Source: Bin80 sp965219915 (lineage in GTDB: Bacteria > Bacteroidota > Rhodothermia > Rhodothermales > Bin80). Taken from it: a stretch of 64,000 bases of DNA. The position numbers and the translations under genes were made by a program. Below the pieces are notes generated by a model, which saw nothing but the letters and a program-made list of their open reading frames with translations, searched no databases and was not told the origin of the DNA. The stretch spans positions 1,550,001 to 1,614,000 of the forward strand of contig OZ244794.1 in assembly GCA_965219915.1 (NCBI GenBank). The letters are read 5' to 3'. Positions 24,983 to 33,562 of this stretch are shown one piece after another; the first letter of the stretch is position 1; each line of letters begins with the position of its first letter.

Positions 24983-26290
24983 TCATTCGCTGCTCTGTTG
25001 GACCATATAGTCAACAGCCAGACTGGCAAGTGCACGTACCCCGGTCAGTAAAGCTGCCTCATCGGCAAAAAAGTAGGGCGAGTGGTTTCTTGGGACAGTT
25101 GCAAGATCAGCGTCCGGTGGAGCCACTCCGAGAAAAATAAATAATCCCGGCACTTCGTTGGCGAAATAGGAGAAATCCTCGGCTCCGGTAATTTTTGCAG
25201 TCTGCTTCACAGAATCAGACACGCGCTCCAGAGAAGGAAGCATCTGCATGGTCAACTCTGGGTCATTCACCGTAACAGGGTATCCATAGTCAATTTCGAC
25301 TTCTGCAGTGGCACCGGCACTGGTTGCGATATGTTCAACCGTATGGCGAATGCGACGCTCTATGTCTCGGCGGACTTCGGGTAGGAATGTGCGTATTGTG
25401 CCGGATAATTCAACCTCGTCTGGAATGATGTTACTGCGTACACCGCCATGGAAAGTACCGATCGTGATGATGGAGGGCGTGGCAGTCACATCCAATTGCC
25501 GGCTGGCAATTGTCTGCAATCCTAGGACAATTTGACTGGCAACAACAATCGGGTCAACGCCTCCCCAGGGAACTGCTCCGTGAGTTTGCCGACCTCTGAC
25601 CTTGATACGCATGGCATCTGAGCTAGCCATGAATGGGCCAGGCAGATAACTGATTTCACCAACCCTGTTCGGCCAGACATGCAACCCGAAAATGACTTCT
25701 GGTCGCGGGTTCTCAAAGGCGCCCTCACGAAGCATGAGGTCTGCTCCACCTTCTTCACCGGCAGGCGCGCCTTCCTCTGCAGGTTGAAAGATGAATTTTA
25801 CGGAGCCAGGCAAATCCTCTTTCATGGTTGCCAGGACACTTGCAACGCCCATCAATATTGCCACATGATTATCGTGTCCACAAGCGTGCATCACGCCAAC
25901 ATCCATTCCATTGTATGTTGTGCGGACTTTGGAGGCGAAGGGTAAGTCAACCATTTCGGTAACCGGCAGCGCATCCATGTCTGCGCGAAGTGCAACCACT
26001 GGGCCCGGCTTGCCGCCCTCCAGGAATCCGACGACTCCTGTGTGTGCAACTTCGGTTCGCACCTCCATACCAAGTGCGCGTAAGTGATCTGCGACAAGCG
26101 CAGCCGTCCGAAATTCACGATTACTCAACTCAGGATTAGCATGAATATCCCGGCGCCATTCAATCACATCGGATTCAATCGCGGCTGCGTGCGCGTCCAG
26201 CGCTTCATGAAGCGCATTCAGGTCCTGTGCCTGTACGGGCATCAGCCCGCCAACCAAGATGGTCAGACAAAAGAAAAATCTCAGCATCAT
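24983..26290 (-). CDS. M20 family metallo-amidohydrolase, exported
   Basis: A 435-residue M20D-type hydrolase with a signal peptide (MMLRFFFCLTILVGGLMPVQ, then A-Q). Zinc ligands are visible in H-A-C-G-H-D (about residues 131-136), the P-A-E-E-G block (about 168) and the C-terminal G-A-E-D-F-S-Y-F block (about 370); R-A-D-M-D-A-L-P is also typical. Relatives cleave N-acyl amino acids such as hippurate or N-acetyl amino acids; the exact substrate is unknown. The signal implies a periplasmic site. Its start overlaps the stop of the upstream DUF5916 gene (TAATGATG), so the pair is coupled. Confidence 0.9.
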   Translation of the reverse strand: MMLRFFFCLTILVGGLMPVQAQDLNALHEALDAHAAAIESDVIEWRRDIHANPELSNREFRTAALVADHLRALGMEVRTEVAHTGVVGFLEGGKPGPVVALRADMDALPVTEMVDLPFASKVRTTYNGMDVGVMHACGHDNHVAILMGVASVLATMKEDLPGSVKFIFQPAEEGAPAGEEGGADLMLREGAFENPRPEVIFGLHVWPNRVGEISYLPGPFMASSDAMRIKVRGRQTHGAVPWGGVDPIVVASQIVLGLQTIASRQLDVTATPSIITIGTFHGGVRSNIIPDEVELSGTIRTFLPEVRRDIERRIRHTVEHIATSAGATAEVEIDYGYPVTVNDPELTMQMLPSLERVSDSVKQTAKITGAEDFSYFANEVPGLFIFLGVAPPDADLATVPRNHSPYFFADEAALLTGVRALASLAVDYMVQQSSE

Positions 26291-28533
26291 TAGCGAAGTA
26301 CGTTGAGGAGTCGGCTATACTTAACGGTGATCGTGCGCCCCAGACTGTTATGGAACGGTTGACTGGATTCACTCACATCATTCAATACGACAAACAGGCC
26401 CGTATTTGCAGTCTGAAGCCAGCCAAGCCTAAGATTGGCTGACCACAGGTCACCTATACTGTTGCTGTACTGAAACAGTCCCTGAACATATAGTCGGGGA
26501 GTAAACGAATATGAGATCCGTGTCTGAACTAGGTTGATCACAAAGTCTCCGCCGGGTAAGCGAACATCATTATGTGACCAGTCAAGTTCTGTGGTGAGTG
26601 CTTCATTGGCCCGAATGCGCAGCGTAGTTGATACATTCCGGCGCGTACCACCGAAGAAGCCACCCAGAACAGCACGTGAGCTGATACTTATCTTGCGCCC
26701 CTGGTTCGTAATGAGTACAAGTTGGGCTTCACGGTGATCATAGGTGCCAGCGGGTATACGTACCTTACCTGAGATCTCAAAGTCTTCCTGAACGCCCTCG
26801 CGTGTGAGATTGATACCGGTGTGGACCTCAAACCCGCTTTTCCATTCCCAATGGTTGTCGATATGCCAGCGTCCTCCTTCTTGAAATCCTGCAAAATCCC
26901 AATAGCCCTGATAGCTCACATGAGGACGCAGTTCCAACAAGCCGAGCGAGTTTTCCGGCCGCCAAGCGTAGAGCACGAGCCCAGTAATTTTCCTGTATTC
27001 GTTACTTCGTCGCAGGAAGCCGATTCCCGGATTGAAGTCTTCGGCGACTTCGGTAAAGGTCCCGTTGATACGCCAAACGTTCGAGACATAATCGGCATTG
27101 ATATTATAGGCATGTTCGGCCCCTCCTAAGTGTGGCGAAAATGTTCGGGCGACAAAGCCAGAGATGGTTGCGAATTCCCCAATCCCCCATCGTCCGTCCA
27201 CGGCCACAGCCTGATTATCTTCTTCTAACGGTGTGGCATCTCCTGCATCCCTATGCAGGCGGCTTGTTGCCATGACGCCGACCGCGGAGCGATTCGCCAG
27301 GTCTTTACGGATGCGCGCAACGGAAAAATTTGTCCCGGCAGCAGCTCCCTGAACTTCACGGGTTTGCATGGTAAGGAGTCCTACATTTACGCCGGCCATT
27401 TGCCCTGAAAGCCGTGTACCTCCAAGGATCGGGATCACTTCTCCACTCGGACCGATGCCTATTCGTCGACTGAAAAAGAGTTCAACTTCCTGCCCGCTGA
27501 ACTCGGAAACACCAATGGAAAAGAGTCCTGCATTCTCGAGGAAGAATGGACGTTTTTCCGGGAAGAAGAGGTTAAACCGATCCAGGTTAACCTGCTGTTC
27601 ATCCACCTCAACCTGTGCAAAGTCGGTATTGTAACTTGCGTCCAGCGTGAGGCTTGGTGTAACACTGTACTTGAGGTCTAGACCAAGATCGCCGGAGGTT
27701 TCCACCTGACGGTCTCCCGGTTCAAATGTCCGTGTTACCTGTCCGAGTGTGTACGGTACAACCTGGAGGTTTCGAGGCTGAGGTACGGTCAGTCCGCTGA
27801 CACGGCCGGCCTGTGATACTCTGCTAAGCTGGTGCTGGCGGGGCATGCGCGTCCAAAAAGCACGTTCATTACGTCGGCGAATATTTCGTTGGAAGTTTAT
27901 GCCCCATGTCTGCTGTCGTGAAGCAGGAAAGCGAATGGTTCGAAAAGGGATCTCAAACTCGGCGCTCCAGCCTTCGTCTGTGATGCTTGTCTGAACATCC
28001 CAGGATCCGTCCCAGTTGATATTGAAGCCGCCACCACTGCCGGCTTGTTGCCGTGCACCAAATCCGCCCTGACCCTCCTTGGTCACCTGAGCGTCGTACT
28101 CGATCCCTGCAGGATTTGTACCAAAGACGAAGCCATTCTGTCCGTCTAGGAATGTGTCAAGGATCATCTGGAAACTATCGGTCTCATCAAGTGGCGCATC
28201 GCGCCGAGTATCAGAAACAATGATCGCTTCTGGTTCACGATCGTAGCATATGACACCGACATAGAGTGCGCGATCAGTGTAAACCAGATATACTTCGGTA
28301 CGCTCGCTTGCCGGTTGCCCCTCCTGTGGTGTAGTTTGCCAGAATTGACTGATTGGAACGGCCTGTGTGTAGGCAGGGTCACCGATGACCAGGCCATCCA
28401 GCACAGGAGCCACTTCTGTATGCACCGCAGCTGAAGTCGGTACGGGCTCTTCTGGTGCACCGGGCATTGAGTATTGCGCGTTGACGGTAACAGCAAGTGG
28501 AAGAAATGTCAATAGATAGACTAACAGACGCAT
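26290..28533 (-). CDS. DUF5916 outer-membrane protein with CBM9-like N-terminal domain
   Basis: A 747-residue protein. I start it at MRLLVYLLTFLPLAVTVNA (28533), which gives a clean signal peptide; an upstream in-frame ATG adds 28 residues of poor signal character. The N-terminal part (about 25-230) is a CBM9/DOMON-like beta-sandwich with P-V-L-D-G-L and T-D-R-A-L-Y-V-G. The rest is the DUF5916 region with alternating aromatic strands such as G-I-N-F-Q-R-N and R-P-F-F-L-E-N-A, ending in a barrel-like repeat pattern. The family is widespread in Bacteroidota and Rhodothermota and its function is unknown, possibly carbohydrate or peptide handling at the outer membrane. Coupled to the M20 gene. 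Confidence 0.85.
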   Translation of the reverse strand: MRLLVYLLTFLPLAVTVNAQYSMPGAPEEPVPTSAAVHTEVAPVLDGLVIGDPAYTQAVPISQFWQTTPQEGQPASERTEVYLVYTDRALYVGVICYDREPEAIIVSDTRRDAPLDETDSFQMILDTFLDGQNGFVFGTNPAGIEYDAQVTKEGQGGFGARQQAGSGGGFNINWDGSWDVQTSITDEGWSAEFEIPFRTIRFPASRQQTWGINFQRNIRRRNERAFWTRMPRQHQLSRVSQAGRVSGLTVPQPRNLQVVPYTLGQVTRTFEPGDRQVETSGDLGLDLKYSVTPSLTLDASYNTDFAQVEVDEQQVNLDRFNLFFPEKRPFFLENAGLFSIGVSEFSGQEVELFFSRRIGIGPSGEVIPILGGTRLSGQMAGVNVGLLTMQTREVQGAAAGTNFSVARIRKDLANRSAVGVMATSRLHRDAGDATPLEEDNQAVAVDGRWGIGEFATISGFVARTFSPHLGGAEHAYNINADYVSNVWRINGTFTEVAEDFNPGIGFLRRSNEYRKITGLVLYAWRPENSLGLLELRPHVSYQGYWDFAGFQEGGRWHIDNHWEWKSGFEVHTGINLTREGVQEDFEISGKVRIPAGTYDHREAQLVLITNQGRKISISSRAVLGGFFGGTRRNVSTTLRIRANEALTTELDWSHNDVRLPGGDFVINLVQTRISYSFTPRLYVQGLFQYSNSIGDLWSANLRLGWLQTANTGLFVVLNDVSESSQPFHNSLGRTITVKYSRLLNVLR

Positions 28534-28632
28534 GCTCCCCAGACAACTGAATAAGTTTAAGAATAAGATATTACAACCTATTTTGGGTAGTTTCAGACTG
28601 TTGGACACTTTTATCATTAGTCAATCTTTCAG

Positions 28633-30030
28633 ATGAAGAGTAGACAGAAACGTATGTGGGGCGGCCGCTTTACAGAAGATACGGATGCGCTGGTGCAGAC
28701 ATTTGGCGCCTCGGTAGATATTGACAGGCGTATGGCACTGGAAGATATAGACGGTTCAATTGCGCACGCATCGATGCTCATGGCACAAGGGATCTTGACC
28801 GAAGAGGAACTTGGTTCTATTAAGGACGGCTTAGAGGCCATTAGGGAAGATATTCTCGCGGGGGAATTCGAATGGGATGCTGCATTTGAGGACGTGCACA
28901 TGAATATTGAGCATGAGCTTACCAAGCGCATTGGTCCATTGGGTGGAAAGCTGCATACGGCACGGAGTCGCAATGATCAGGTCGCTACGGATCTACGTCT
29001 CTGGTTGCGAAGAGCTGGCAGGCAGATCGGCAAGGAGTTACGCACGTTTCGGGCAACATTGGTGGATCTTGCCGAGGCGCATGTGGGAGTGATCATGCCG
29101 GGCTATACCCATCTTCAAATAGCGCAGCCGATCCTGCTCTCGCACCACCTGATGGCTTATTATGCGATGTTCTCCAGGGACGCGGAGCGTTTATCTCAGA
29201 CCTTGGCACGGATGAATTATTCCCCGCTTGGTGCTGGAGCGCTGGCAGGAACTGGATTTAATATTGATCGGCACGCAACGGCTGATCAGTTGGGGTTTGA
29301 GGGGGTGATCCCGAATTCAATGGATGCAGTAAGTGATCGGGATTTTGTTTTGGATTTTCTGTCGTTCTGCAGCATCACGATGGTGCATTTGTCCCGCTTA
29401 AGTGAAGAACTCATTCTGTGGTCTAGTCAGGAGTTTGGTTTCGTCACGTTACCAGAGAGTCACACTACGGGTAGCAGCATTATGCCGCAGAAGAAAAACC
29501 CGGATATGTGCGAACTTGTCCGGGGGAAGACCGGTCGGGTGTGTGGTAGTCTTATGGCGCTGCTAATGACCATTAAGGGGTTACCATTGACGTACAACAA
29601 GGATATGCAGGAGGACAAGGAGGGTGTGTTTGATGCAGTTGACATCGTCCAGTCATCCCTGAGAATATACTCAAGTATGCTTGCCGGCATTGAGGTGCAT
29701 GCAGATCGCATGAGGGTAGCAGCCGGGGCTGCTTTTGGCAATGCTACGGATCTGGCAGACTATTTGGCTCGAAAAGGTCTCCCATTCCGTGAAGCTCATG
29801 ATGTGGTGGGGCAACTTGTAGCGATTTGTCTCAAGGAGGGGGTTTCTCTGGAATCATTGCCGGTTGCAAGAATGCAAGAAGTAAGCGCTTTGATTGAGTC
29901 GGATGTAATGGACTGTCTTCATCTGGATGCAGTTGTTAACGCGCGAAGTAGCTTTGGCGGAACAGCGACAAAAGAAGTTGATCGCCAAATTGAGCTTGCT
30001 CGGGAGGAATTAAAAGTAAAGGACTGGTGA
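28633..30030 (+). CDS. argH: Argininosuccinate lyase
   Basis: A 465-residue cytoplasmic homotetrameric enzyme that splits argininosuccinate into arginine and fumarate, the last step of arginine synthesis. The fumarase/lyase signature G-S-S-I-M-P-Q-K-K-N-P lies at about residues 281-291, and H-T-A-R-S-R-N-D-Q-V near residue 110 is also diagnostic. The first ATG at 28633 adds MKSRQKR before the usual M-W-G-G-R-F start; an ATG at 28654 is equally possible. It is divergent from the DUF5916 gene across about 100 bases. No other arginine genes are adjacent. Confidence 0.97.
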   Translation: MKSRQKRMWGGRFTEDTDALVQTFGASVDIDRRMALEDIDGSIAHASMLMAQGILTEEELGSIKDGLEAIREDILAGEFEWDAAFEDVHMNIEHELTKRIGPLGGKLHTARSRNDQVATDLRLWLRRAGRQIGKELRTFRATLVDLAEAHVGVIMPGYTHLQIAQPILLSHHLMAYYAMFSRDAERLSQTLARMNYSPLGAGALAGTGFNIDRHATADQLGFEGVIPNSMDAVSDRDFVLDFLSFCSITMVHLSRLSEELILWSSQEFGFVTLPESHTTGSSIMPQKKNPDMCELVRGKTGRVCGSLMALLMTIKGLPLTYNKDMQEDKEGVFDAVDIVQSSLRIYSSMLAGIEVHADRMRVAAGAAFGNATDLADYLARKGLPFREAHDVVGQLVAICLKEGVSLESLPVARMQEVSALIESDVMDCLHLDAVVNARSSFGGTATKEVDRQIELAREELKVKDW

Positions 30031-30484
30031 GCGACAGTTAGTTCTGCCCAGTGGAAGTGTCAACTTTAGGGGAGGGCTCCGGTCTTCATGGATTAAGTGC
30101 AGCATGTGCCTGACCTATTACCCTACTTCAAGGGAAAGATTCATGTTGGTCGCTCACGAACCGGACAATACCTTGTACGGGTTCACAGACCTCTTGACCA
30201 TCAAGTGCGCGATCAAGTCGCTGGCAGGACTTATTCAGCGACAGAGTTTATTGAAGTCAATAACAACAAATTTTTTAGTCGCGGGCTTCCAAAGTTTCAT
30301 GTTGAGTAGTTGTGCTTGATGGAGACGTAGCAGCGGGTTGCGTGGCCGAGATGAACGTGTTCTATGTACGTCCATGCCTGGTCTGTCTGTTGACCGGTCG
30401 GAAACGGACAACAGCAGCCAGATTCAATACAAATGGGATCCCAGCATTTTCATTCATTTATCGTTTTTAGATGTTTCCACCCGG
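30031..30484. other. Gene-free stretch downstream of argH
   Basis: About 450 bases with short open frames that show no family-like sequence. It is followed directly by the IstB relic and may be decayed insertion-sequence DNA, but I cannot recognise it. Confidence 0.45.
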
Positions 30485-30730
30485 TTACAGCGACACTGCG
30501 TTCGGGCTTCTCTGACGGAGCTGTGCGGCTTCAAGTCGGCAACTGGGCACGTTGAATTCTAAGATTGCGCAGTGATATACCAATCGGTCAATAGCGGAAG
30601 CTGCCTTCATCAGATCAAAAAAACGTTTCCCACTAGAGAACGGCATGTGGCTTGTGACAAAAGCGCTTCCGTATTCAGAGCGCTCTGCCAGCCGATGGAA
30701 GAGAGCCTCCATCTCCTCGCCACTGTGCTA
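30485..30730 (-). pseudogene. IstB-like ATPase (IS21 family), C-terminal relic
   Basis: The minus strand reads S-G-E-E-M-E-A-L-F-H-R-L-A-E-R, then V-T-S-H-M-P-F, then A-I-D-R-L-V-Y-H and F-N-V-P-S-C-R-L-E-A-A. These match the C-terminal blocks of IstB, the AAA+ helper of IS21 transposition (usual forms E-E-M-E-V-L-F, T-S-N-L-P-F, I-D-R-L-V-H-H and N-V-P-S-Y-R). An in-frame stop lies just upstream and the Walker A and B parts are gone, so this is a dead remnant. It lies next to the TcmP/DUF5131 pair. Confidence 0.85.
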
Positions 30731-31037
30731 AAGAGCGCATGAATTGCTCATCGAATTCTGGCAGTCCTTGGTTTTGTTTTACTCGGATTAATACTTTCGC
30801 TAGTGTACAGGAGGTGTAAAAGATCACTCGGCGTCCTCGATAGATCAACTAGATCGGCCGGGCGGATCGATGGAGTGGGAAAGGGGAACTGCGGGAGGGA
30901 AAACAATTAGCAATCCCAACCATAATGACACCTCGTCACTCCCAACTCTCTCAGGTCGATACGTAGTGACAGTCGTTAATACGAGGCAGAATAGCGGAGA
31001 GCTGCGAAACATTCTGTTCTTCTACAATCCGCATGGT
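30731..31037. other. Stretch between IstB relic and DUF5131 gene
   Basis: About 300 bases with no recognisable gene. If the IS21 element were intact, the rest of istB would lie here, but no further conserved blocks are visible. Confidence 0.4.
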
Positions 31038-31787
31038 CTAAGCGCCCGGGAATTGATCCCAAGTGCGGTTTTCCAGAATACGTCCCGCCTTTTTCTTATT
31101 AGTTCCACCCCATTGCTTAAAGAAAAAAGGCACTTCAGCACTTCGGCACTGATTGCGAATCTCGGTCACCCATTCCTTCTTCATCGGTCGGGAACGAGGC
31201 CCACTCTCCCCACCTACGATCACCCAATTGATTCTCCCGTGTTCTCCGCTTAAAACAGGTCTTAGGTCAAGGGAGCCTAAAAGTGGTTCACAGGAAAGAA
31301 ACCTGACCGAGGAAGACAATCTTGATACAAGAAACGCTCGCTCCATGTACTTCTCGGTCTCAATACTGGTTCCAAGCCAGATATTTGGGTGTTTCTCGGC
31401 AAGAGGCCCCATATTCTTATCCCAAGACTCCATATACTCCAACATTCTCTCAGGCCGTTTCGTAAGGACTTGAAACTGATGATTGGACGCTTTGCACATC
31501 GTTTCAAAAACCCTATTTATGAATTCATCCGGTACATACGGATGAAAGAGATCGCTCATCGAGTTTACGAATATGCGTCTAGGCTTCTTCCACTTAAGCG
31601 GCAGCTCTAGGCGCTGGGGCCATAGCCGTATATCAAACCCCTGTACATAGGGATGATTAGGTACACCTCTGAATCTTTCCGCAATTACCTCTGCATAGCA
31701 ATTTTTACATCCCGGACTAATCTTCGTACATCCGGTGACGGGATTCCAAGTCGAGTCTGTCCATTCAATTGTTGAAACTACAGCCAT
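31038..31787 (-). CDS. DUF5131 / phage Gp37-Gp68 family protein (three-Cys motif)
   Basis: A 249-residue protein of the phage Gp37/Gp68 family. The three cysteines C20, C27 and C30 in G-C-T-K-I-S-P-G-C-K-N-C-Y-A-E could bind an iron-sulfur cluster or zinc in the way radical-SAM proteins do. Other conserved blocks are M-S-D-L-F-H-P, T-K-R-P-E-R and the C-terminal F-F-F-K-Q-W-G-G. The biochemical role is not established. It follows the TcmP gene by one base, the usual arrangement for this pair. Base composition of the pair is visibly more AT-rich than the flanking housekeeping genes, consistent with acquisition. Confidence 0.9.
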   Translation of the reverse strand: MAVVSTIEWTDSTWNPVTGCTKISPGCKNCYAEVIAERFRGVPNHPYVQGFDIRLWPQRLELPLKWKKPRRIFVNSMSDLFHPYVPDEFINRVFETMCKASNHQFQVLTKRPERMLEYMESWDKNMGPLAEKHPNIWLGTSIETEKYMERAFLVSRLSSSVRFLSCEPLLGSLDLRPVLSGEHGRINWVIVGGESGPRSRPMKKEWVTEIRNQCRSAEVPFFFKQWGGTNKKKAGRILENRTWDQFPGA

Positions 31788-31788
31788 A

Positions 31789-32895
31789 TCAACTTAGTCT
31801 GTGAAATGTAATAATTGTCCCGGGAGGAAAAGTCTTCTTCCTTCTAGGCTTACCGTTCTGCTTTATTGGTTCTACTCGAATTCCATATCCTTCATGACCG
31901 TTTTCAGGCTCCAAGAGCTTCAGAGCCTTGCGAGCGTGTTTCTTTAGATATGCGGTTTTCTCGCTCGTGTATCCAAGGATATCTTCAGAAGATACTGTTT
32001 TGCCCTCGAATTTTTTTGCTAGAATCGGTGCCAAATCCCCCGCTGGGTCAGGCGAGAAGAGCACTATTTGATTAGGATCAGTCGCATCGGAGAAACTAAA
32101 TAGGCCCGATTCGTCCGCTTTCCACATTGCTTCCTTCATTCTCTCATGTCCGAGAGTGTGGTTTGTAGCAAAAAATAGATCGTATATAGTCCTGTTCCAC
32201 TCGTTTTTCATTTCGAAAAAGCGAACGAATTTTGCAGCCTTTTTTAACGACGAGGAGTATAGTTCCCTCGCTTTGGCAACACGATTTTGGGATGATGCTA
32301 TAGCGGCTGATGCGGATGGATTACCAATCAAATCATTTACGTGTTCTGGAAGTTCAGTAACAAAACGCTGTATCGCTGAACTCATGAAAGTGATCAACAC
32401 TTCACACTGATCATAATTAAGAAGCCGTTCTATCAAAGTAAACGGCAAACCCTTTATACCAAGAGGATCTATAAATGCAAAAGTAGGAGCAATGCTCAAA
32501 TCTTTTCGATGAAGATCATCAAGGGTCTTTCTTAGAGCGGATTCAAATTGTTGATTTATAACTTTACAACGAAAGTTTTCTGGCAGATTTTTTTCTTCAC
32601 TACTAATTACTTGTCTAAGGGAATTCGCTCTATCTTCTCTTTCTTCCACAAAAACAAATACTAGCTCGGTACCAGGCTGATACTTATGTCCTTTTGCTGC
32701 ATTGAGCGCAATTAAGGGCGATCCGTTTTCATCCTTCGAATAAACTCCTGGTCCGGCAAAACCGTCGTAGTAAACTATACGTCCATTCCGTCTTGCGAGA
32801 ATTGGAAACCAAGCTTGCAGATATTTTTCTAATATTAGGTGCTTCACCGCAGTGTGTGGCTTTATTGACCAGGTTGTCTCTTCAGGTGGGGCCAT
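31789..32895 (-). CDS. tcmP: Three-Cys-motif partner protein TcmP
   Basis: A 368-residue protein recognised as TcmP by Y-Y-D-G-F-A-G-P-G-V-Y (about residues 42-52), G-S-P-L-I-A-L, and A-F-I-D-P-L-G near residue 140. The G-F-A-G-P-G and D-P-x-G elements resemble a methyltransferase-like Rossmann fold, so a SAM-dependent activity is possible but unproven. TcmP is named for its constant partnership with a three-cysteine protein, here the DUF5131 gene one base downstream. The gene is strongly AT-rich. The pair is often found in mobile or accessory DNA, in line with the IstB relic nearby. Confidence 0.88.
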   Translation of the reverse strand: MAPPEETTWSIKPHTAVKHLILEKYLQAWFPILARRNGRIVYYDGFAGPGVYSKDENGSPLIALNAAKGHKYQPGTELVFVFVEEREDRANSLRQVISSEEKNLPENFRCKVINQQFESALRKTLDDLHRKDLSIAPTFAFIDPLGIKGLPFTLIERLLNYDQCEVLITFMSSAIQRFVTELPEHVNDLIGNPSASAAIASSQNRVAKARELYSSSLKKAAKFVRFFEMKNEWNRTIYDLFFATNHTLGHERMKEAMWKADESGLFSFSDATDPNQIVLFSPDPAGDLAPILAKKFEGKTVSSEDILGYTSEKTAYLKKHARKALKLLEPENGHEGYGIRVEPIKQNGKPRRKKTFPPGTIITFHRLS

Positions 32896-33470
32896 TTTGT
32901 TTTCCTCTAAACCTTTCTTGAAATACTAAGACCTAAAACCGGGGGCAGATCACGAATCGAGTCCCCGAAAACGTCGCATCAAAGATAATAACCATTCAAG
33001 TGTTTTTCACTAAGCAAATTCTCTATCTGTTACATAATGGAAATATTTGTTATATTATCGTTAATTAATGATAGATTGTATCTTTGGGGGAGAGTTTTGC
33101 AAGGGCCTCCTCTGTTCACCAACGGGGCGTTTTTAAGAATCGTTACGAAAATTCCCCCAATATATACATTACTTGATCATAGGCCGCGACATATATGATT
33201 CCGATTCAGGATAGAGTTAAATGCCTAGGGGTAAGTATTTAATTTTAGGTACATATTGCAGCCGAGTAAGCCACGCATTCCGGGTGAAGTAGATCACTTC
33301 GTTTGGAATACTTATCGATCAGTAGAGGCTGGCTTTTCGGTATCGGCCTCCAGCGGAAGATTCGTCAATCCCGGTCAGGTCTTGGGGGATCAGAACCCAA
33401 ACTGAGTCCATCATGAATCAATTCCCGACGTAGAATGTGCTGTGGACGCTGCAGATTGAAATAAGCTGAT
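32896..33470. other. AT-rich gene-free stretch upstream of tcmP
   Basis: About 575 bases. The part 33000-33200 is very AT-rich and probably holds the tcmP promoter. Near 33276-33300 the sequence attccgggtgaagtagatca followed by cttcg resembles the repeated termini of IS21-type elements, but this is weak. No gene is seen. Confidence 0.45.
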
Positions 33471-33508
33471 AGGAAAACATCCCGTCACTGGCGAAAAGAG
33501 TCGGGATG
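33471..33508 (-). terminator. Probable intrinsic terminator of the AI-2E/GlsB transcript
   Basis: On the minus strand a perfect 7-base-pair stem (catcccg at 33478-33484 pairing with cgggatg at 33502-33508) with a 17-base loop is followed by TTTTCCT. It lies about 55 bases after the stop of the AI-2E-family gene, a normal place for a Rho-independent terminator. The stem is only moderately strong. Confidence 0.6.
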
Positions 33509-33529
33509 TGCATGTCCAAGACATGCACA
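33507..33529. repeat. Perfect 10-bp inverted repeat
   Basis: TGTGCATGTC and GACATGCACA are separated by CAA, giving a perfect 10-base-pair hairpin with a three-base loop. It abuts the terminator stem and may reinforce transcript ending or protect the 3' end. Confidence 0.7.
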
Positions 33530-33562
33530 ACGGAGCCAAAAGATCACGGGCAACAGCGTTGG

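Noticed and set aside
24579..24986. Short frames at the right edge of the island
   Set aside because: No recognisable protein and no att-like repeat matching the left edge.
30097..30562. Short open frames downstream of argH
   Set aside because: No signal peptide, motif or plausible start context; the frames overlap each other and look random.
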